Assembly: GCA_019058245.1 (NCBI GenBank)
Contig: JAHPZJ010000008.1
Span: forward strand, 80,619-144,618
Length of the DNA: 64,000 bases
Reading direction: 5' to 3'
From: Promethearchaeota archaeon
GTDB lineage: Archaea > Asgardarchaeota > Lokiarchaeia > Sigyniarchaeales > SOKP01
Shown: in pieces, positions 17,930-27,552 of the stretch
How positions within the stretch are numbered: position 1 is the stretch's first letter
Layout: every line of letters begins with the position of its first letter
Notes under the pieces: generated by a model
Told to the model about the DNA's origin: nothing
Seen by the model: the letters and a program-made list of their open reading frames with translations, nothing else
Database searches by the model: none
Translations under genes and position numbers: made by a program

Positions 17930-18499
17930 TTAAGAAATAATAAATTTCTGAGGATTTAGAGCATAACCCTTTTCATCAATTCCACCATATGCTTCTATTA
18001 TTTGATTTGGAATCGGATTATTTCCAATTCTAAAGGACTTTAATTTTTTAAGGCATTCAAGTCCTTCTATAGTTGATATCAAATTTCCATAAACATTAAG
18101 GCTATGTAGATTTATCAGCGTATTTAATCCTTTAATTTTTTTAATTCTATTATCCTCAAAAGACAGATTTTCTAATGTTGTCAATTGTTCTAAGCCTTTA
18201 ATCTCCTCTATTTTATTATCAGAGAGATATAATATCCTTAAATTTTTTAGATTCTCTAACCCGGTTATCTCTTCTATTTTATTTCCGTATAAGTTTAATT
18301 TTTCAAGATTTACTAAAGCATCCAAACCTTTTATGGTTGAGATATTATTATTAAATAAAATAAGGCTTTTTAAATTGGTTAATTTTGTCAAACCCTCGAT
18401 TTGTGAAAAATCTCCGATTTCTAAACTGCTTAAATTCAATAAATCGTTCTTAATTTTTACTTTAGTACCTTTTACTTCTACAAACATACTTAAATTCAA
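17930..18499 (-). CDS. Leucine-rich repeat protein (SDS22/internalin type)
   Basis: A 189-residue protein composed of about five or six 22-residue LRRs with the consensus L..L..L.L..N.I..I.GL..L..L. Clear examples are LNLYGNKIEEITGLENLKNL and LYLSDNKIEEIKGLEQLTTL. The 22-residue spacing and the GLE/GLD step are those of SDS22-like repeats, used for protein-protein binding. A capping segment follows (GNNPIPNQIIEAYGGI). There is no signal peptide, so it is cytosolic. The start is TTG at 18499 or ATG at 18487. Partners are unknown; eukaryotic SDS22 binds protein phosphatase 1, but no such claim is supported here. Confidence 0.9.
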   Translation of the reverse strand: MNLSMFVEVKGTKVKIKNDLLNLSSLEIGDFSQIEGLTKLTNLKSLILFNNNISTIKGLDALVNLEKLNLYGNKIEEITGLENLKNLRILYLSDNKIEEIKGLEQLTTLENLSFEDNRIKKIKGLNTLINLHSLNVYGNLISTIEGLECLKKLKSFRIGNNPIPNQIIEAYGGIDEKGYALNPQKFIIS

Positions 18500-18591
18500 T
18501 GCTTTTTGATTCCTTGAAATTTGTGTTTAAATCTAATTAAATAATTGAGGGTAATTAACTTTAAAGTTTAGGAATAATTTAATTTAATAAC

Positions 18592-19377
18592 TTGCCAGAA
18601 CTTCCAGAAGTGGAGACATTCAAACGATACCTAGATAAAACATCATTAAATCAAACTATTAAAAGTATAAAAGTAATAGATGATAGAGTTTTGGATATTG
18701 ATGGATTATCTCTGAAAGAATTGGTGGTCAATAATAAATTTGAATCATCTACTCGACTTGGAAAATATCTTTTAGTAAATATTGGGAAAAAATATCTTAT
18801 TTTTCACTTTGGTATGACAGGAGATTTGGAATATTACAATAATAAGGACCATGAGCCAAAATACAGTAAAGTAATATTTCACTTTAATAATGGTTTTAAT
18901 TTAACATACATTTCTCTAAGAATGTTTGGAAGATTAGATATTGCTGAATCAATTGAGGAATTTGTTGAAAAAAAGAATTTAGGCACAGATGCTTATAAAA
19001 TGAATTTCGAGGAATTTAAGAGAGCTCTGAAAAGAAGAACTGGGATTATAAAAAACGTATTATTAAATCAGAGTTTTATTGCTGGAATTGGTAATATTTA
19101 TTCAGATGAGATTCTATTTAAAACAAAGGTGCATCCTAAAACTAAAATAGATTCCCTTAGTGAAAGTAAAACTAAAGAACTTTTTACTAATATTAAAGAG
19201 GTGTTAAAAGTTGGTATTGATAAAAAAGGTGATCTGAGTACTTTTCCAGAATATTTTCTTATTCCACATCGTAAAAAAGACGATTATTGCCCAATTTGCA
19301 ATAGTGGAATAGAGCGAATTGAATTATCTGGAAGACATGGGTTTTATTGTCCAAATTGTCAAAAAGAATCAATCTAG
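18592..19377 (+). CDS. fpg: Formamidopyrimidine-DNA glycosylase (Fpg/MutM family)
   Basis: A 261-residue base-excision repair glycosylase/AP lyase. The TTG start at 18592 is fixed by biology: it gives (M)PELPEVE, with the catalytic Pro immediately after the initiator and Glu following it. FHFGMTGDLEYY continues the N-terminal domain, the H2TH region reads FIAGIGNIYSDEILF (about 161), and the C-terminal zinc finger has CPIC...GRHGFYCPNCQ with the conserved GR that contacts damaged DNA. All functional parts are present, so it should excise 8-oxoguanine or formamidopyrimidines. It is monocistronic and divergent from the LRR gene. Fpg is bacterial-type, so it may have been acquired from bacteria. 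Confidence 0.96.
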   Translation: MPELPEVETFKRYLDKTSLNQTIKSIKVIDDRVLDIDGLSLKELVVNNKFESSTRLGKYLLVNIGKKYLIFHFGMTGDLEYYNNKDHEPKYSKVIFHFNNGFNLTYISLRMFGRLDIAESIEEFVEKKNLGTDAYKMNFEEFKRALKRRTGIIKNVLLNQSFIAGIGNIYSDEILFKTKVHPKTKIDSLSESKTKELFTNIKEVLKVGIDKKGDLSTFPEYFLIPHRKKDDYCPICNSGIERIELSGRHGFYCPNCQKESI

Positions 19378-19458
19378 ATTTTAATTCAATTTTAATATCA
19401 CATAGCTTTAAATGAACTAATAATGGATAAATAGATTAAAAAAAAAGGATTAAGATCT

Positions 19459-20334
19459 CTATTCTCTTCTTTTCTGCATATAAATATAAATAATAATTTC
19501 GCCTAGTAAAATAATAGCTAACCCTATAAATATAAATATGTATTGATTCGGAATACGCTCATTCTCCGGAATATATTTACCCGGTATAAAATCGACAAGT
19601 TTTTGTCCCCCATATGAAAAATCATAATAAGAAAGAACGCCATTAGAATTATAGTTAATTTTTATATCAATAGCAGCACTATTGTTTTCAAATCCTAATT
19701 GTGGGACATAAATTAAGAAACCATCTGACTGTGCTGTGACCGTAATATTTTTATACAAGGCTCCCTTGGAACTCATTACTGTTAAGATTTCACTCGCAAA
19801 TGATGACCAGCTAATAGTTGTAGGTGCAAAAAGAACATTAAACATAGCATAAGGACTAAACGAGCGACTCAAGTTTAATGTTTGTCGTAAGAAACTAGAT
19901 GTATCGTTTACTATATTCCACGTTTGGTCCCATTCATTACTATCAGAATATTCTGGAATTTCCCATCGAAATTTACCATCTATAGGTGTGGATGTAACTG
20001 TTGAATTATCATAAGGAGAAAGCACTTGTCCAATTTCTTCAACATCAATGGCATTAACTGTAAGTGGCCAATATGATTGCGGTGGAGTAAGAACCATCCA
20101 ATCATTATAAACCTTAGTTAAATTATCTGATCCTAATGGCATAAGATTTTCTAAAATAACTTCTAAATCATCTGTTTTATATGTGTTCCAATTTTCTGCA
20201 TATACACTGAGAGCCCATTCATACTCATCACCATTTTTAATTCCAACATAAGTACTTTGGGCATTACAAATTCTTATGAAAGGGATTAAGAGAAAAATTC
20301 CAAGGAAAACTATGCTCAAACTTTTTTTTTTCAT
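19459..20334 (-). CDS. Secreted/membrane-anchored protein, unknown family
   Basis: A 291-residue protein with an N-terminal signal peptide (KKKSLSIVFLGIFLLIPF, likely cleavage after ICNA) and one C-terminal TM helix (IFIFIGLAIILLGEIIIYIY) followed by a basic stop-transfer KRRE. The body between is extracellular, rich in Asn, Ser and Trp, with many N-x-S/T sites. I recognise no domain. It is the third gene of a leftward operon behind an ABC ATPase and an ABC-2 permease (63 nt gap), so it may be an accessory factor of that transporter, for example an external binding or docking part (inference). Confidence 0.7.
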   Translation of the reverse strand: MKKKSLSIVFLGIFLLIPFIRICNAQSTYVGIKNGDEYEWALSVYAENWNTYKTDDLEVILENLMPLGSDNLTKVYNDWMVLTPPQSYWPLTVNAIDVEEIGQVLSPYDNSTVTSTPIDGKFRWEIPEYSDSNEWDQTWNIVNDTSSFLRQTLNLSRSFSPYAMFNVLFAPTTISWSSFASEILTVMSSKGALYKNITVTAQSDGFLIYVPQLGFENNSAAIDIKINYNSNGVLSYYDFSYGGQKLVDFIPGKYIPENERIPNQYIFIFIGLAIILLGEIIIYIYMQKRRE

Positions 20335-20397
20335 CAGACTTTATCAACTCTCTGTTTAATCATTAAAATTTATCAAAAATTATCTAAATAAAAAAAA

Positions 20398-21168
20398 TTA
20401 AGCTTTACCGTACTTTTTGAATAATATAATTCCTCCAATAAATATCACAAGGCTGAACATTATAAGTATTATCAAATCCCACCAAATTCTTAAATTACCT
20501 AGAGCAACACCATTAAATAGGAGAGTTAAAGCATCAGATACATAATACAATGGCATGAACATACCAATTAATTGTGTTTCGGGGGGTAAGGGGTATAAAC
20601 CCGACGCAAGCATCTGTTGTGGAAACATAAAAATCCAGACAATACCTCCTGCAGCTTTAGGATTCTTTGCTATAGTTGCTGTTAATAATCCAAAGCCAAT
20701 GGAGGATAGGGAGAAAACCATCATAAACACAAACGCAAGAGTAATCCCCGCAATTGCTCCATCAGGACGATATCCTAATAGAAAAGAAATAATACCGACT
20801 ATTATTACTTGGATAATTGCCATACACATATTTGATATCACATGACTTCCCATGAATTCTATTGCCGTCATGGGCGTCGTGTTGATTCTTTTTAATAATC
20901 CTTGTTCTCGATCTTCTGAAAAAGATAAAGCAACAGGCATTGCCATGAAAAGCGCGCTAATAGCAAATAATCCAGGAACCATAAAATCAAATATACTCCC
21001 TGTTTGATTTGTCCAACCATAGTTTTCAACAACTATCGATCCAAACGCAAGTCCCATTGTCAGGGTTAGTGCTATGGGGAGTAAAAGTATTATAAACAAT
21101 GTTGTCGGTACCCTTATAAGAGCTTTAACCTGTAACTTTACCAGAGCTAAAATTCTTTGGCGTTTCAT
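20398..21168 (-). CDS. ABC-2 type transporter permease
   Basis: A 256-residue membrane subunit with about six TM helices, typical of the ABC-2 (DrrB/NodJ) family. The conserved cytoplasmic loop after TM2 reads LSFSEDREQGLLKRINTTPM (about 85-104), a coupling motif of this family. The start ATG at 21168 lies 2 nt after the ATPase stop, so translation is coupled. With the ATPase it forms an exporter for lipids, drugs or polysaccharide; the substrate is not visible. The overlapping opposite-strand frame is a shadow. Confidence 0.93.
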   Translation of the reverse strand: MKRQRILALVKLQVKALIRVPTTLFIILLLPIALTLTMGLAFGSIVVENYGWTNQTGSIFDFMVPGLFAISALFMAMPVALSFSEDREQGLLKRINTTPMTAIEFMGSHVISNMCMAIIQVIIVGIISFLLGYRPDGAIAGITLAFVFMMVFSLSSIGFGLLTATIAKNPKAAGGIVWIFMFPQQMLASGLYPLPPETQLIGMFMPLYYVSDALTLLFNGVALGNLRIWWDLIILIMFSLVIFIGGIILFKKYGKA

Positions 21169-21170
21169 TT

Positions 21171-21980
21171 TTAAAAGCCCTCCAAGATTCTTCTTCCTGT
21201 AATTTTCATGAATACTTCCTCCAGATCTTTAGCATTATACTTATCGATTAATTCTTTTGGTTGTCCTATTTCAATTAATTTACCGTAATCAATTATAGCT
21301 ACCCTATCACAAAGTGCTTCTGCTTCTTCAATATAATGTGTCGTCAAGATTATGGTTTTATTCTGTTCCTTTAATGAACCAATAAATTTCCAAGTTGTAC
21401 GCCTGACTCGTGGGTCCATTCCGACTGTAGGTTCATCTAAAAATATAATAGGAGGATCACTTATCAATGCTACAATAAGATTTAATTGTCGTAACATTCC
21501 CCCACTATAGCTTTTTGCTTTTCTATTACTAGCGTCTAGTAAGCCTAATAAGTCTAGGAATCTATCCGTCCTTTCATTTATCTTCTCTTTTTTCACGAGG
21601 TGTAAGTTCCCGAAAAATTCGATATTTTCCTTAGCATTTAAAAACTTATAAACTGCTGCTTCTTGTGGACATACGCCAATTAATTCTTTGATCTTGTTGA
21701 GGTCTTTCTTAACATTATATCCTCCTACAAAAGCATCTCCTTCGGTTTGGTTTATCAAACCACATAAAATGTTAATTGTAGTGGTTTTTCCCGCCCCATT
21801 TGGTCCTAAAAGTCCAAATATTTCGCCCTTGTTTATCGAAAATGATATTCCATCAACAGCCTTAACTTCCTTGATAACATTCTTACCAGAATAAATTTTT
21901 CTCAAATCTATAACTTCAATAGCATTCGGATTATCAGATCCAAATGTTAAATTATTGTTTTTTGATTTTGATTTTAACAT
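21171..21980 (-). CDS. ABC-2 transporter ATP-binding protein
   Basis: A 269-residue ATPase of the DrrA/CcmA type. Walker A is GPNGAGKTT (about residue 59), the signature SYSGGMLRQL (about 155), Walker B IIFLDEPTVGMDP and the H-loop ILTTHYIEEAE. It is the first gene of a three-gene leftward operon with an ABC-2 permease (2 nt away) and a membrane-anchored secreted protein. The N-terminal about 25 residues precede the usual family start, so the true start may be a later one, but ATG 21980 is used. Exporter substrate unknown. Confidence 0.95.
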   Translation of the reverse strand: MLKSKSKNNNLTFGSDNPNAIEVIDLRKIYSGKNVIKEVKAVDGISFSINKGEIFGLLGPNGAGKTTTINILCGLINQTEGDAFVGGYNVKKDLNKIKELIGVCPQEAAVYKFLNAKENIEFFGNLHLVKKEKINERTDRFLDLLGLLDASNRKAKSYSGGMLRQLNLIVALISDPPIIFLDEPTVGMDPRVRRTTWKFIGSLKEQNKTIILTTHYIEEAEALCDRVAIIDYGKLIEIGQPKELIDKYNAKDLEEVFMKITGRRILEGF

Positions 21981-22111
21981 TATTTTGATATCATACGATT
22001 TTTCTATATTTGAATAGACTAGGTATAGTGTATATTTAGTTCATAACTTAAATAATTATTTTTTACATTAATTAAGTACTATATTAATGTAAAATAAGAA
22101 ATAGAAATAAG

Positions 22112-22573
22112 CTATTTTAAAAAGTCTTTTAATATTGAGATAAAATCTTCAACTTTTACATCAGCACCTTCTATAGCGGGACCCTCTGCACCTTGCATTT
22201 TTATTTCAAGATATTCAGGACAGATATCTTCAACACACCCTATTTTTCCAAGAGTTTTTTTTATACCTTTAATGAAGAATTTTTTCCAACCCAATGCATG
22301 AGTAGAAAAATATGCAACTTTCGAAATTGGTTTCTTGATGACTTTATCTAAATTATTAACAAATGCTCGGATTTCCTTATCTGAACAAAATGCAATAATT
22401 CGAACTGCAATGATTAAACCATAAGGCTCATCTTGGGTGATATCTTTAGGGCTAATATTTTTAATACTACCAACACTTATATCATATTTATCTTTTAAAC
22501 CCTCAGCAAGTTGTTTTGAAATCTTTTCAGAATTTCCATGCAGAGAGTTATGAATTATCCAAATCTTTTTCAT
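22112..22573 (-). CDS. Flavodoxin-like protein
   Basis: A 153-residue protein with a flavodoxin fold. The FMN-phosphate loop is NSLHGNSEKIS (residues 9-19), a variant of the T-x-T-G-x-T loop, as found in the archaeal/clostridial flavodoxin family used by many anaerobes. The middle ...YGLIIAVRIIAFCSDKEIR and AYFSTHALGWKKFF regions correspond to the 60s and 90s FMN loops. It may carry electrons for the anaerobic enzymes of this organism. Starts at ATG 22573; a monocistronic gene next to the ABC operon. Confidence 0.72.
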   Translation of the reverse strand: MKKIWIIHNSLHGNSEKISKQLAEGLKDKYDISVGSIKNISPKDITQDEPYGLIIAVRIIAFCSDKEIRAFVNNLDKVIKKPISKVAYFSTHALGWKKFFIKGIKKTLGKIGCVEDICPEYLEIKMQGAEGPAIEGADVKVEDFISILKDFLK

Positions 22574-22718
22574 TTTTTATACCTCAAATTTGTATTAAAA
22601 TGCATTTTATATATAATAAGGGAAAAAGCAAATACTATATGAAATTTCAATAGTCCATTTTTTATTCTAATCTATTTAATTTTCAAATTTTATTTTCTAA
22701 AATGAATAAATTTATGAG

Positions 22719-23630
22719 ATGTCTAATATAACATTTATTAAGAACCAAAAGTTTTTGATTTCAATAACGCTAAAACTGGATAAAATGGATAAAAAAGAAC
22801 TATTATATTGTTTAAATTGTGGCAAAGAGATTGCTGCAGATCACAAATCAGGTAATCACTTTTGTGCTGAGTGTGTTTTAGGTTTAAATTTTCAAATTAC
22901 AGATTTGAAGCACGAACAAATAGATAAATATCTCCAGAAAATATTAGATTTTTTTATTTCAGATGTAAATGTTGCTTTTAATAAAGATCCGGCAGCAAAA
23001 TCTCTCATTGAAGTTTTAACAAGTTATCCTGGGATAAAAGCGATTCTTTTATATCGTATCGCGCATTTTTTTTGGAAAATTGGAATGCCATTTATCCCAA
23101 GATATATATCTGAAATTGCACGAGAGCTAACGGGTATCGAAATTCATCCTGGTGCAGAAATTGGTGGGGATTTTTTTATTGATCATGGAACTGGTTGTGT
23201 TATTGGGGAAACTACAGAAATTGGGAATAATGTCACCATATTTTCAGGTGTAGTTTTTGGAGGCACCAATATTAAACCTGTTAAAAGACATCCTACCTTA
23301 GGAAATAATATTGTTGTAGGTACAGGAGCTAAAATTCTAGGACCTGTTAAAATTGGAGATAATGTAAAAATTGGAGCGAATTCCGTGGTTGTAAATGATG
23401 TACCACCAAACTCAGTAGTAGTGGGTGTACCAGGTAAAATTATTACAAGAGAGGGTGAAAAAATTGAGAAGATAGATTTACGCCATGGTGACTTACCTGA
23501 TCCCCTCACAATTACTATAAAGACTTTAGATAATAGAATAAAAGAATTGGAGAATAAAATTTTAACCCAAAAGGAAAAGAAAAAGGAAAAATTTGAAATA
23601 TTTTATGGGGAATATGGAGAGGGAATTTAA
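22719..23630 (+). CDS. cysE: Serine O-acetyltransferase with N-terminal zinc-ribbon extension
   Basis: A 303-residue CysE. The catalytic left-handed beta-helix shows hexapeptide repeats and the active-site block GAEIGGDFFIDHGTGCVIGE (about 145-164, His in DHG) and later NIKPVKRHPTLGNN. The reaction is L-serine plus acetyl-CoA to O-acetylserine. The N-terminal half carries a short zinc ribbon CLNCGKEI...HFCAECVLG (about 28-50), which standard bacterial CysE lacks. A coiled coil (LDNRIKELENKILTQKEKKK) closes the protein. ATG 22719 is listed; the ATG at 22785 (MDKKELLYC) is an alternative start just before the ribbon. It lies 33-42 nt from cysK, forming the cysteine-biosynthesis operon. Confidence 0.92.
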   Translation: MSNITFIKNQKFLISITLKLDKMDKKELLYCLNCGKEIAADHKSGNHFCAECVLGLNFQITDLKHEQIDKYLQKILDFFISDVNVAFNKDPAAKSLIEVLTSYPGIKAILLYRIAHFFWKIGMPFIPRYISEIARELTGIEIHPGAEIGGDFFIDHGTGCVIGETTEIGNNVTIFSGVVFGGTNIKPVKRHPTLGNNIVVGTGAKILGPVKIGDNVKIGANSVVVNDVPPNSVVVGVPGKIITREGEKIEKIDLRHGDLPDPLTITIKTLDNRIKELENKILTQKEKKKEKFEIFYGEYGEGI

Positions 23631-23672
23631 AATCTCTTAAAGAAAATTTTAAAAAAATTAAGTGTGAGGTTT

Positions 23673-24599
23673 ATGGGAGTATATAATAATATAATTGAGA
23701 CAATAGGAAAAACTCCGTTAGTAAAGTTTAACAAGATTGCAAAAGATATCAAACCTTCTATTTATGGAAAATTAGAGTATTTTAATCCGGGAGGTAGCGT
23801 GAAAGATAGAATTGGTATGTCAATGATACAAAAAGCTGAAGAAGAAGGATTGATTTCTCAAGACACGATTATCGTGGAACCAACTTCAGGAAACACAGGA
23901 ATAGGATTAGCGCTTGTTTGTGCAGCTAAAGGATATCAGTTAATTCTTACAATGCCCGACAACATGTCTATTGAAAGACGAAAGATTTTGAAAGCATATG
24001 GTGCTAAAATTGAATTAACTCCTGCTTCGGAAGGATTGAAAGCTGCAATTGAAAAAGCTGAGGAGATTGCAAAGGAGAAAGGAAATGTATTTATTCCTCA
24101 ACAGTTTAAAAATTCAGCTAATCCTGAAATTCATCGAAAAACTACAGCTAAGGAAATTTTTAACGATTTGTCAGGACAAGTTGATGGATTTGTAGCAGGA
24201 GTCGGAACAGGCGGAACACTAACGGGGATTGGTGAAATTTTAAAAGACAGAGTTGGTGCAAGATTAAAAATCTATGCTGTGGAACCAAAAGATTCACCTG
24301 TATTGTCTGGTGGAACTTCTGGACCTCATAAAATTCAGGGAATTGGGGCTGGATTCATTCCCGATGTATTAAATAGAGATATTATTGATAAGATAATAAC
24401 AGTTGAATATGAAGATGCTATTCAAACTGCTAGGAAATTAGCTAAATTAGAAGGTATCTTCGTAGGAATATCTTCTGGAGCAAATGCCTGGGCGGCATTA
24501 TATGAAGCATCAAAAGATTTCGATAAAGGAGATAATATTGTTACAATTATGTGTGATACTGGAGAAAGATACCTCACAACTGATTTATTCGAGGTCTAA
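23673..24599 (+). CDS. cysK: Cysteine synthase A (O-acetylserine sulfhydrylase)
   Basis: A 308-residue PLP enzyme (fold type II) that makes L-cysteine from O-acetylserine and sulfide. The PLP lysine is in NPGGSVKDR (about 42), the substrate loop is PTSGNTGIGLA (about 70), the phosphate-binding GVGTGGTLTG is at about 176, and SSGANAWAAL follows. Length matches CysK. The start is ATG 23673, preceded by GAGG five bases upstream; the in-frame GTG at 23664 overlaps that site and is less likely. It follows cysE in the same operon. Confidence 0.96.
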   Translation: MGVYNNIIETIGKTPLVKFNKIAKDIKPSIYGKLEYFNPGGSVKDRIGMSMIQKAEEEGLISQDTIIVEPTSGNTGIGLALVCAAKGYQLILTMPDNMSIERRKILKAYGAKIELTPASEGLKAAIEKAEEIAKEKGNVFIPQQFKNSANPEIHRKTTAKEIFNDLSGQVDGFVAGVGTGGTLTGIGEILKDRVGARLKIYAVEPKDSPVLSGGTSGPHKIQGIGAGFIPDVLNRDIIDKIITVEYEDAIQTARKLAKLEGIFVGISSGANAWAALYEASKDFDKGDNIVTIMCDTGERYLTTDLFEV

Positions 24600-24633
24600 T
24601 AATCTGCAATTATATTTAACTTAAAATATTTCT

Positions 24634-25776
24634 TTATTTTTTGGTTTTTAGGCCTCCTTTTGAACCTTTTAGGTTAGTTCCATCAATTCTTTTAACAGCC
24701 TTTATAAATTGTGTATCAAAATCAACAGCATTTTTATATATTCGTGAAAGGAATAAAGTTATCCAAGGAGAAGGCACTATTTTTTGTCCAAATGAAAAAT
24801 TCTTAAACCAAAGATAAACAGATTGAGGAATAAAAACACCACTTGAGTTGAATTTTAATATACTAACTGCGGCTAATTCTCGAAAAGCTTGAGTTTTTAC
24901 CAATGTTGGATAATGTCTAGTAGCATCTAAAATAGTTCCAATATTATACCAGAAAAATGGTGCTCTGGGTAATCTAAAATTTCTACCATGTCCAAACATA
25001 TATGGTTTATGTTCTGATCGGTTGATCCAACAATTTAATAATGTTTTTCCTGCTTCAAGTAAACTATCAGGCCATTTTTTTTGAGATACCACCCAATATC
25101 CTCTCAGAGCATCAGCTACGATCATAGGACACACATCATTAACTCTTCCAGGACCTCGACGCTTATAATATAGCCATGGTTCACATTTCCAGCTTTTTCC
25201 TTGATTTGTTTCTTTTAATAGCTCATTCATTCTTTTAAGTCCAAATTGAACACGTTTATCATTCTCTAAGCCTGCTAATAATAATACAGAAACAATAAGG
25301 TTATGATCACATAATGCACTTGACCACATAGGATATTTAGTTTTTGTTTTTCGATCATAGGCTTCAATATAAGCGAGAAATTGTCCATTTTCTTCATCTT
25401 GATGCGAAAGGATTTTATTTATCGCTTCTTGCATTCGTTTATCATCTTCTGGTCTTACACCCCAATCTAATAATAACCATAATTGGTTTGGGAGATAATC
25501 TGCTCTATTATGTGCTTTTGTAAGATCTTTTTCCCAATCTGATAGATTATCTATTAAAAAATTCACAAGGGGATCTTTTAAAACATTATTATGAGCATTA
25601 ATAACATCAGGATGATCTAAGGGGAAATCGAATAAATCAGTTAATGTTCGAAAAACTGAAAATGATTCATCAGACTCGATAAGATACTGCCTTGGATCAT
25701 TGGGAAGGATCTTAACCCAATCTGCTTCTTCATGAACTTTTTCTTGAATGTCGCTTGAATTAATATCCATTTTCAC
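24634..25776 (-). CDS. Alpha/alpha-toroid (prenyltransferase/squalene-cyclase-like fold) protein
   Basis: A 380-residue soluble protein with repeated helical hairpins of the kind seen in terpenoid-cyclase/prenyltransferase barrels: short sequences such as DWGVRPEDDKRMQEAINKIL, then GQFLAYIEAYD, LCDHNLIVSVLLLAGLENDK and MIVADALRGYWV. No DxDD or aspartate-rich catalytic motif of squalene cyclases is visible, so cyclase activity is doubtful. A second protein of similar fold is encoded at 27.5-28.4 kb on the same strand. It starts at ATG 25776 or the ATG at 25770. Function unknown. Confidence 0.6.
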   Translation of the reverse strand: MKMDINSSDIQEKVHEEADWVKILPNDPRQYLIESDESFSVFRTLTDLFDFPLDHPDVINAHNNVLKDPLVNFLIDNLSDWEKDLTKAHNRADYLPNQLWLLLDWGVRPEDDKRMQEAINKILSHQDEENGQFLAYIEAYDRKTKTKYPMWSSALCDHNLIVSVLLLAGLENDKRVQFGLKRMNELLKETNQGKSWKCEPWLYYKRRGPGRVNDVCPMIVADALRGYWVVSQKKWPDSLLEAGKTLLNCWINRSEHKPYMFGHGRNFRLPRAPFFWYNIGTILDATRHYPTLVKTQAFRELAAVSILKFNSSGVFIPQSVYLWFKNFSFGQKIVPSPWITLFLSRIYKNAVDFDTQFIKAVKRIDGTNLKGSKGGLKTKK

Positions 25777-25805
25777 AATTATTAAATCACTTAATATTTA
25801 TTGAA

Positions 25806-26354
25806 TTATTTCATAAATTCAAAAAAGTTTACAGAAAGATCAATAAGATCTCTACTAGATTTTCCATTTTTAATCTTCTTTTCGATATCTGAATTTACTT
25901 TATCCTTTTTGCCATTTGCAATCGCAATTAAATTCTCTATATTCCAATTTTTATATCGTTTTGAAAGCCCTTGAAAAAAAATCGGAGCAGGGGGCATCAT
26001 AGGTGATTTAGGTTGTTTCGGAACTTCTGTACAAGTTCCCGCGTCTAAGTCAAGAAATTCACATTCACTACATGACGTAATATTTTTTTGTTTAGTACAT
26101 TGATTTATTACGCAATCTGCTCTACCTTGACAGCCTGGACATGGTGGATAGGATTTTAATAGTTCCAAAGTTTCAATAAATCCTGTGAAGTTCTCTTTTT
26201 TAAATTGTGGGTTAAACATTAGAATAAGTCCTTGGAACATTGGATCCTCAAACATTTTAGATAAGTATTTTGCAGAATCTTGAAGTTTAGTAGTGTTGCT
26301 ATCACACAAATCACAACTTAACCCACATGATGTTAAATTATAATTTTTAACCAT
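25806..26354 (-). CDS. DUF3795 cysteine-rich protein
   Basis: A 182-residue protein of the DUF3795 family. The N-terminus TSCGLSCDLCDS, the central CPGCQGRADCVINQC and SCSECEFLDLDAGTC give at least ten cysteines, in the order expected for this family and likely binding zinc or an Fe-S cluster. The function of DUF3795 is unknown; it is frequent in anaerobic archaea and bacteria. It starts at ATG 26354 and lies 29 nt upstream of the toroid gene on the same strand, so both are probably co-transcribed. Confidence 0.82.
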   Translation of the reverse strand: MVKNYNLTSCGLSCDLCDSNTTKLQDSAKYLSKMFEDPMFQGLILMFNPQFKKENFTGFIETLELLKSYPPCPGCQGRADCVINQCTKQKNITSCSECEFLDLDAGTCTEVPKQPKSPMMPPAPIFFQGLSKRYKNWNIENLIAIANGKKDKVNSDIEKKIKNGKSSRDLIDLSVNFFEFMK

Positions 26355-26483
26355 TTTTACTCACAAATTATAGGTTATTTTCTAGGTTAAATTAATTTAG
26401 TTAATTATTTTTTTATAAATCGTCTTGTAATTTAAAGAATATTGTAGGAAAAGTGTAATAAAAGCGAAATTTTAAATTGGATT

Positions 26484-27413
26484 ATGTCCATTTTTTTTCA
26501 TATAATATTGAAATCGGGACATAGTGTGGATGCAAAAGATTTCGAAATATTGAAAATATTAGATATAAACTGCCGGATCTCATATTCTAAGGTTACTGAA
26601 ATAATCAATTTACCACTACGAAAAGTATCAAATAGAATCGATAATTTAATCAAGCAAAATATTATTGCTCGTTTTACGGTACAATTTAATTATAATTCAC
26701 TTGGATATCGGCATTATATTGGCTCAGTAGGACCAGCTGAGGGAAAAATGGCTAATATTATTTTTCAAGAACTCAAATTTATCAATGAGATATATCGCAT
26801 TTGGGAATTAATTGATGGAACATTCACTATATCTTTTTTTTGTAGAGATGCTAAACATCTTGAAGAGGTTATAAACAATATCTTAAACATCGGAGCTGAA
26901 TTGCATGATTATACGGAAACACGAGTACATTTTCCCTCAGATATTCCATACTCCTTGACTGATTGGCAAATTATATTTTATTTATTAAGTAATAGTAGAG
27001 CTTCTAAAAAGGAGATAGCTTTAGCATTAAATATAAGTGAAAAAACTGTCAATCGTAGAATTAGGAGGATGGTAAATATGAAATTAATTTCATTTATACC
27101 AGAAATTAATTTTGAAGCCATTTCAGGATTCATACCTGCAGTAGTTACTTTAGAAACTATAGGTCCTTCGAAACGAATATATTTGAAAATGAAAGAAGAC
27201 CGTTCAATTAAATATTGGAGAAATGCTGGTTCAGTATCTCCTTCAATTGTATTATTTATTTATGGAAAAAACATGAAAGATATTTATAATATGTATCGAA
27301 AACTTGAAAACAGAGAAGATATAAAAAGAGCTAGTCTAACTTTTGTTGTAAGAAATTTCGAAAACTCAACATTAATAGAAGATGCTGTTTTAGAAAAAAT
27401 TCAGGGTGGTTAG
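26484..27413 (+). CDS. Two-winged-helix Lrp/AsnC-like transcriptional regulator
   Basis: A 309-residue regulator with two HTH domains. The first (about 18-65, ILKILDINCRISYSKVTEII) looks like the Lrp/AsnC HTH; the second (about 157-205, WQIIFYLLSNSRASKKEIAL and ISEKTVNRRIRRM) repeats the pattern. Between and after them are alpha/beta segments that may be ligand-binding RAM-like domains. Likely start is the GTG at 26526, 14 codons in, which begins right at the HTH; ATG 26484 is the longer option. The first 14 residues are hydrophobic and unlike a regulator. Its target is unknown; the toroid/DUF3795 operon is divergent to it. Confidence 0.68.
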   Translation: MSIFFHIILKSGHSVDAKDFEILKILDINCRISYSKVTEIINLPLRKVSNRIDNLIKQNIIARFTVQFNYNSLGYRHYIGSVGPAEGKMANIIFQELKFINEIYRIWELIDGTFTISFFCRDAKHLEEVINNILNIGAELHDYTETRVHFPSDIPYSLTDWQIIFYLLSNSRASKKEIALALNISEKTVNRRIRRMVNMKLISFIPEINFEAISGFIPAVVTLETIGPSKRIYLKMKEDRSIKYWRNAGSVSPSIVLFIYGKNMKDIYNMYRKLENREDIKRASLTFVVRNFENSTLIEDAVLEKIQGG

Positions 27414-27552
27414 CATGATTCTAACAAGTTAGAAAAGAAATATTTTCAAGATGAAAAAAATAAGATAATAGGGAAAGTAAATAGAACACATTGTATAGTA
27501 TATGCTAAAGTTATAGCCTAAAAGTAAAAAAAGAAACCTTTTGAATTGAAAC

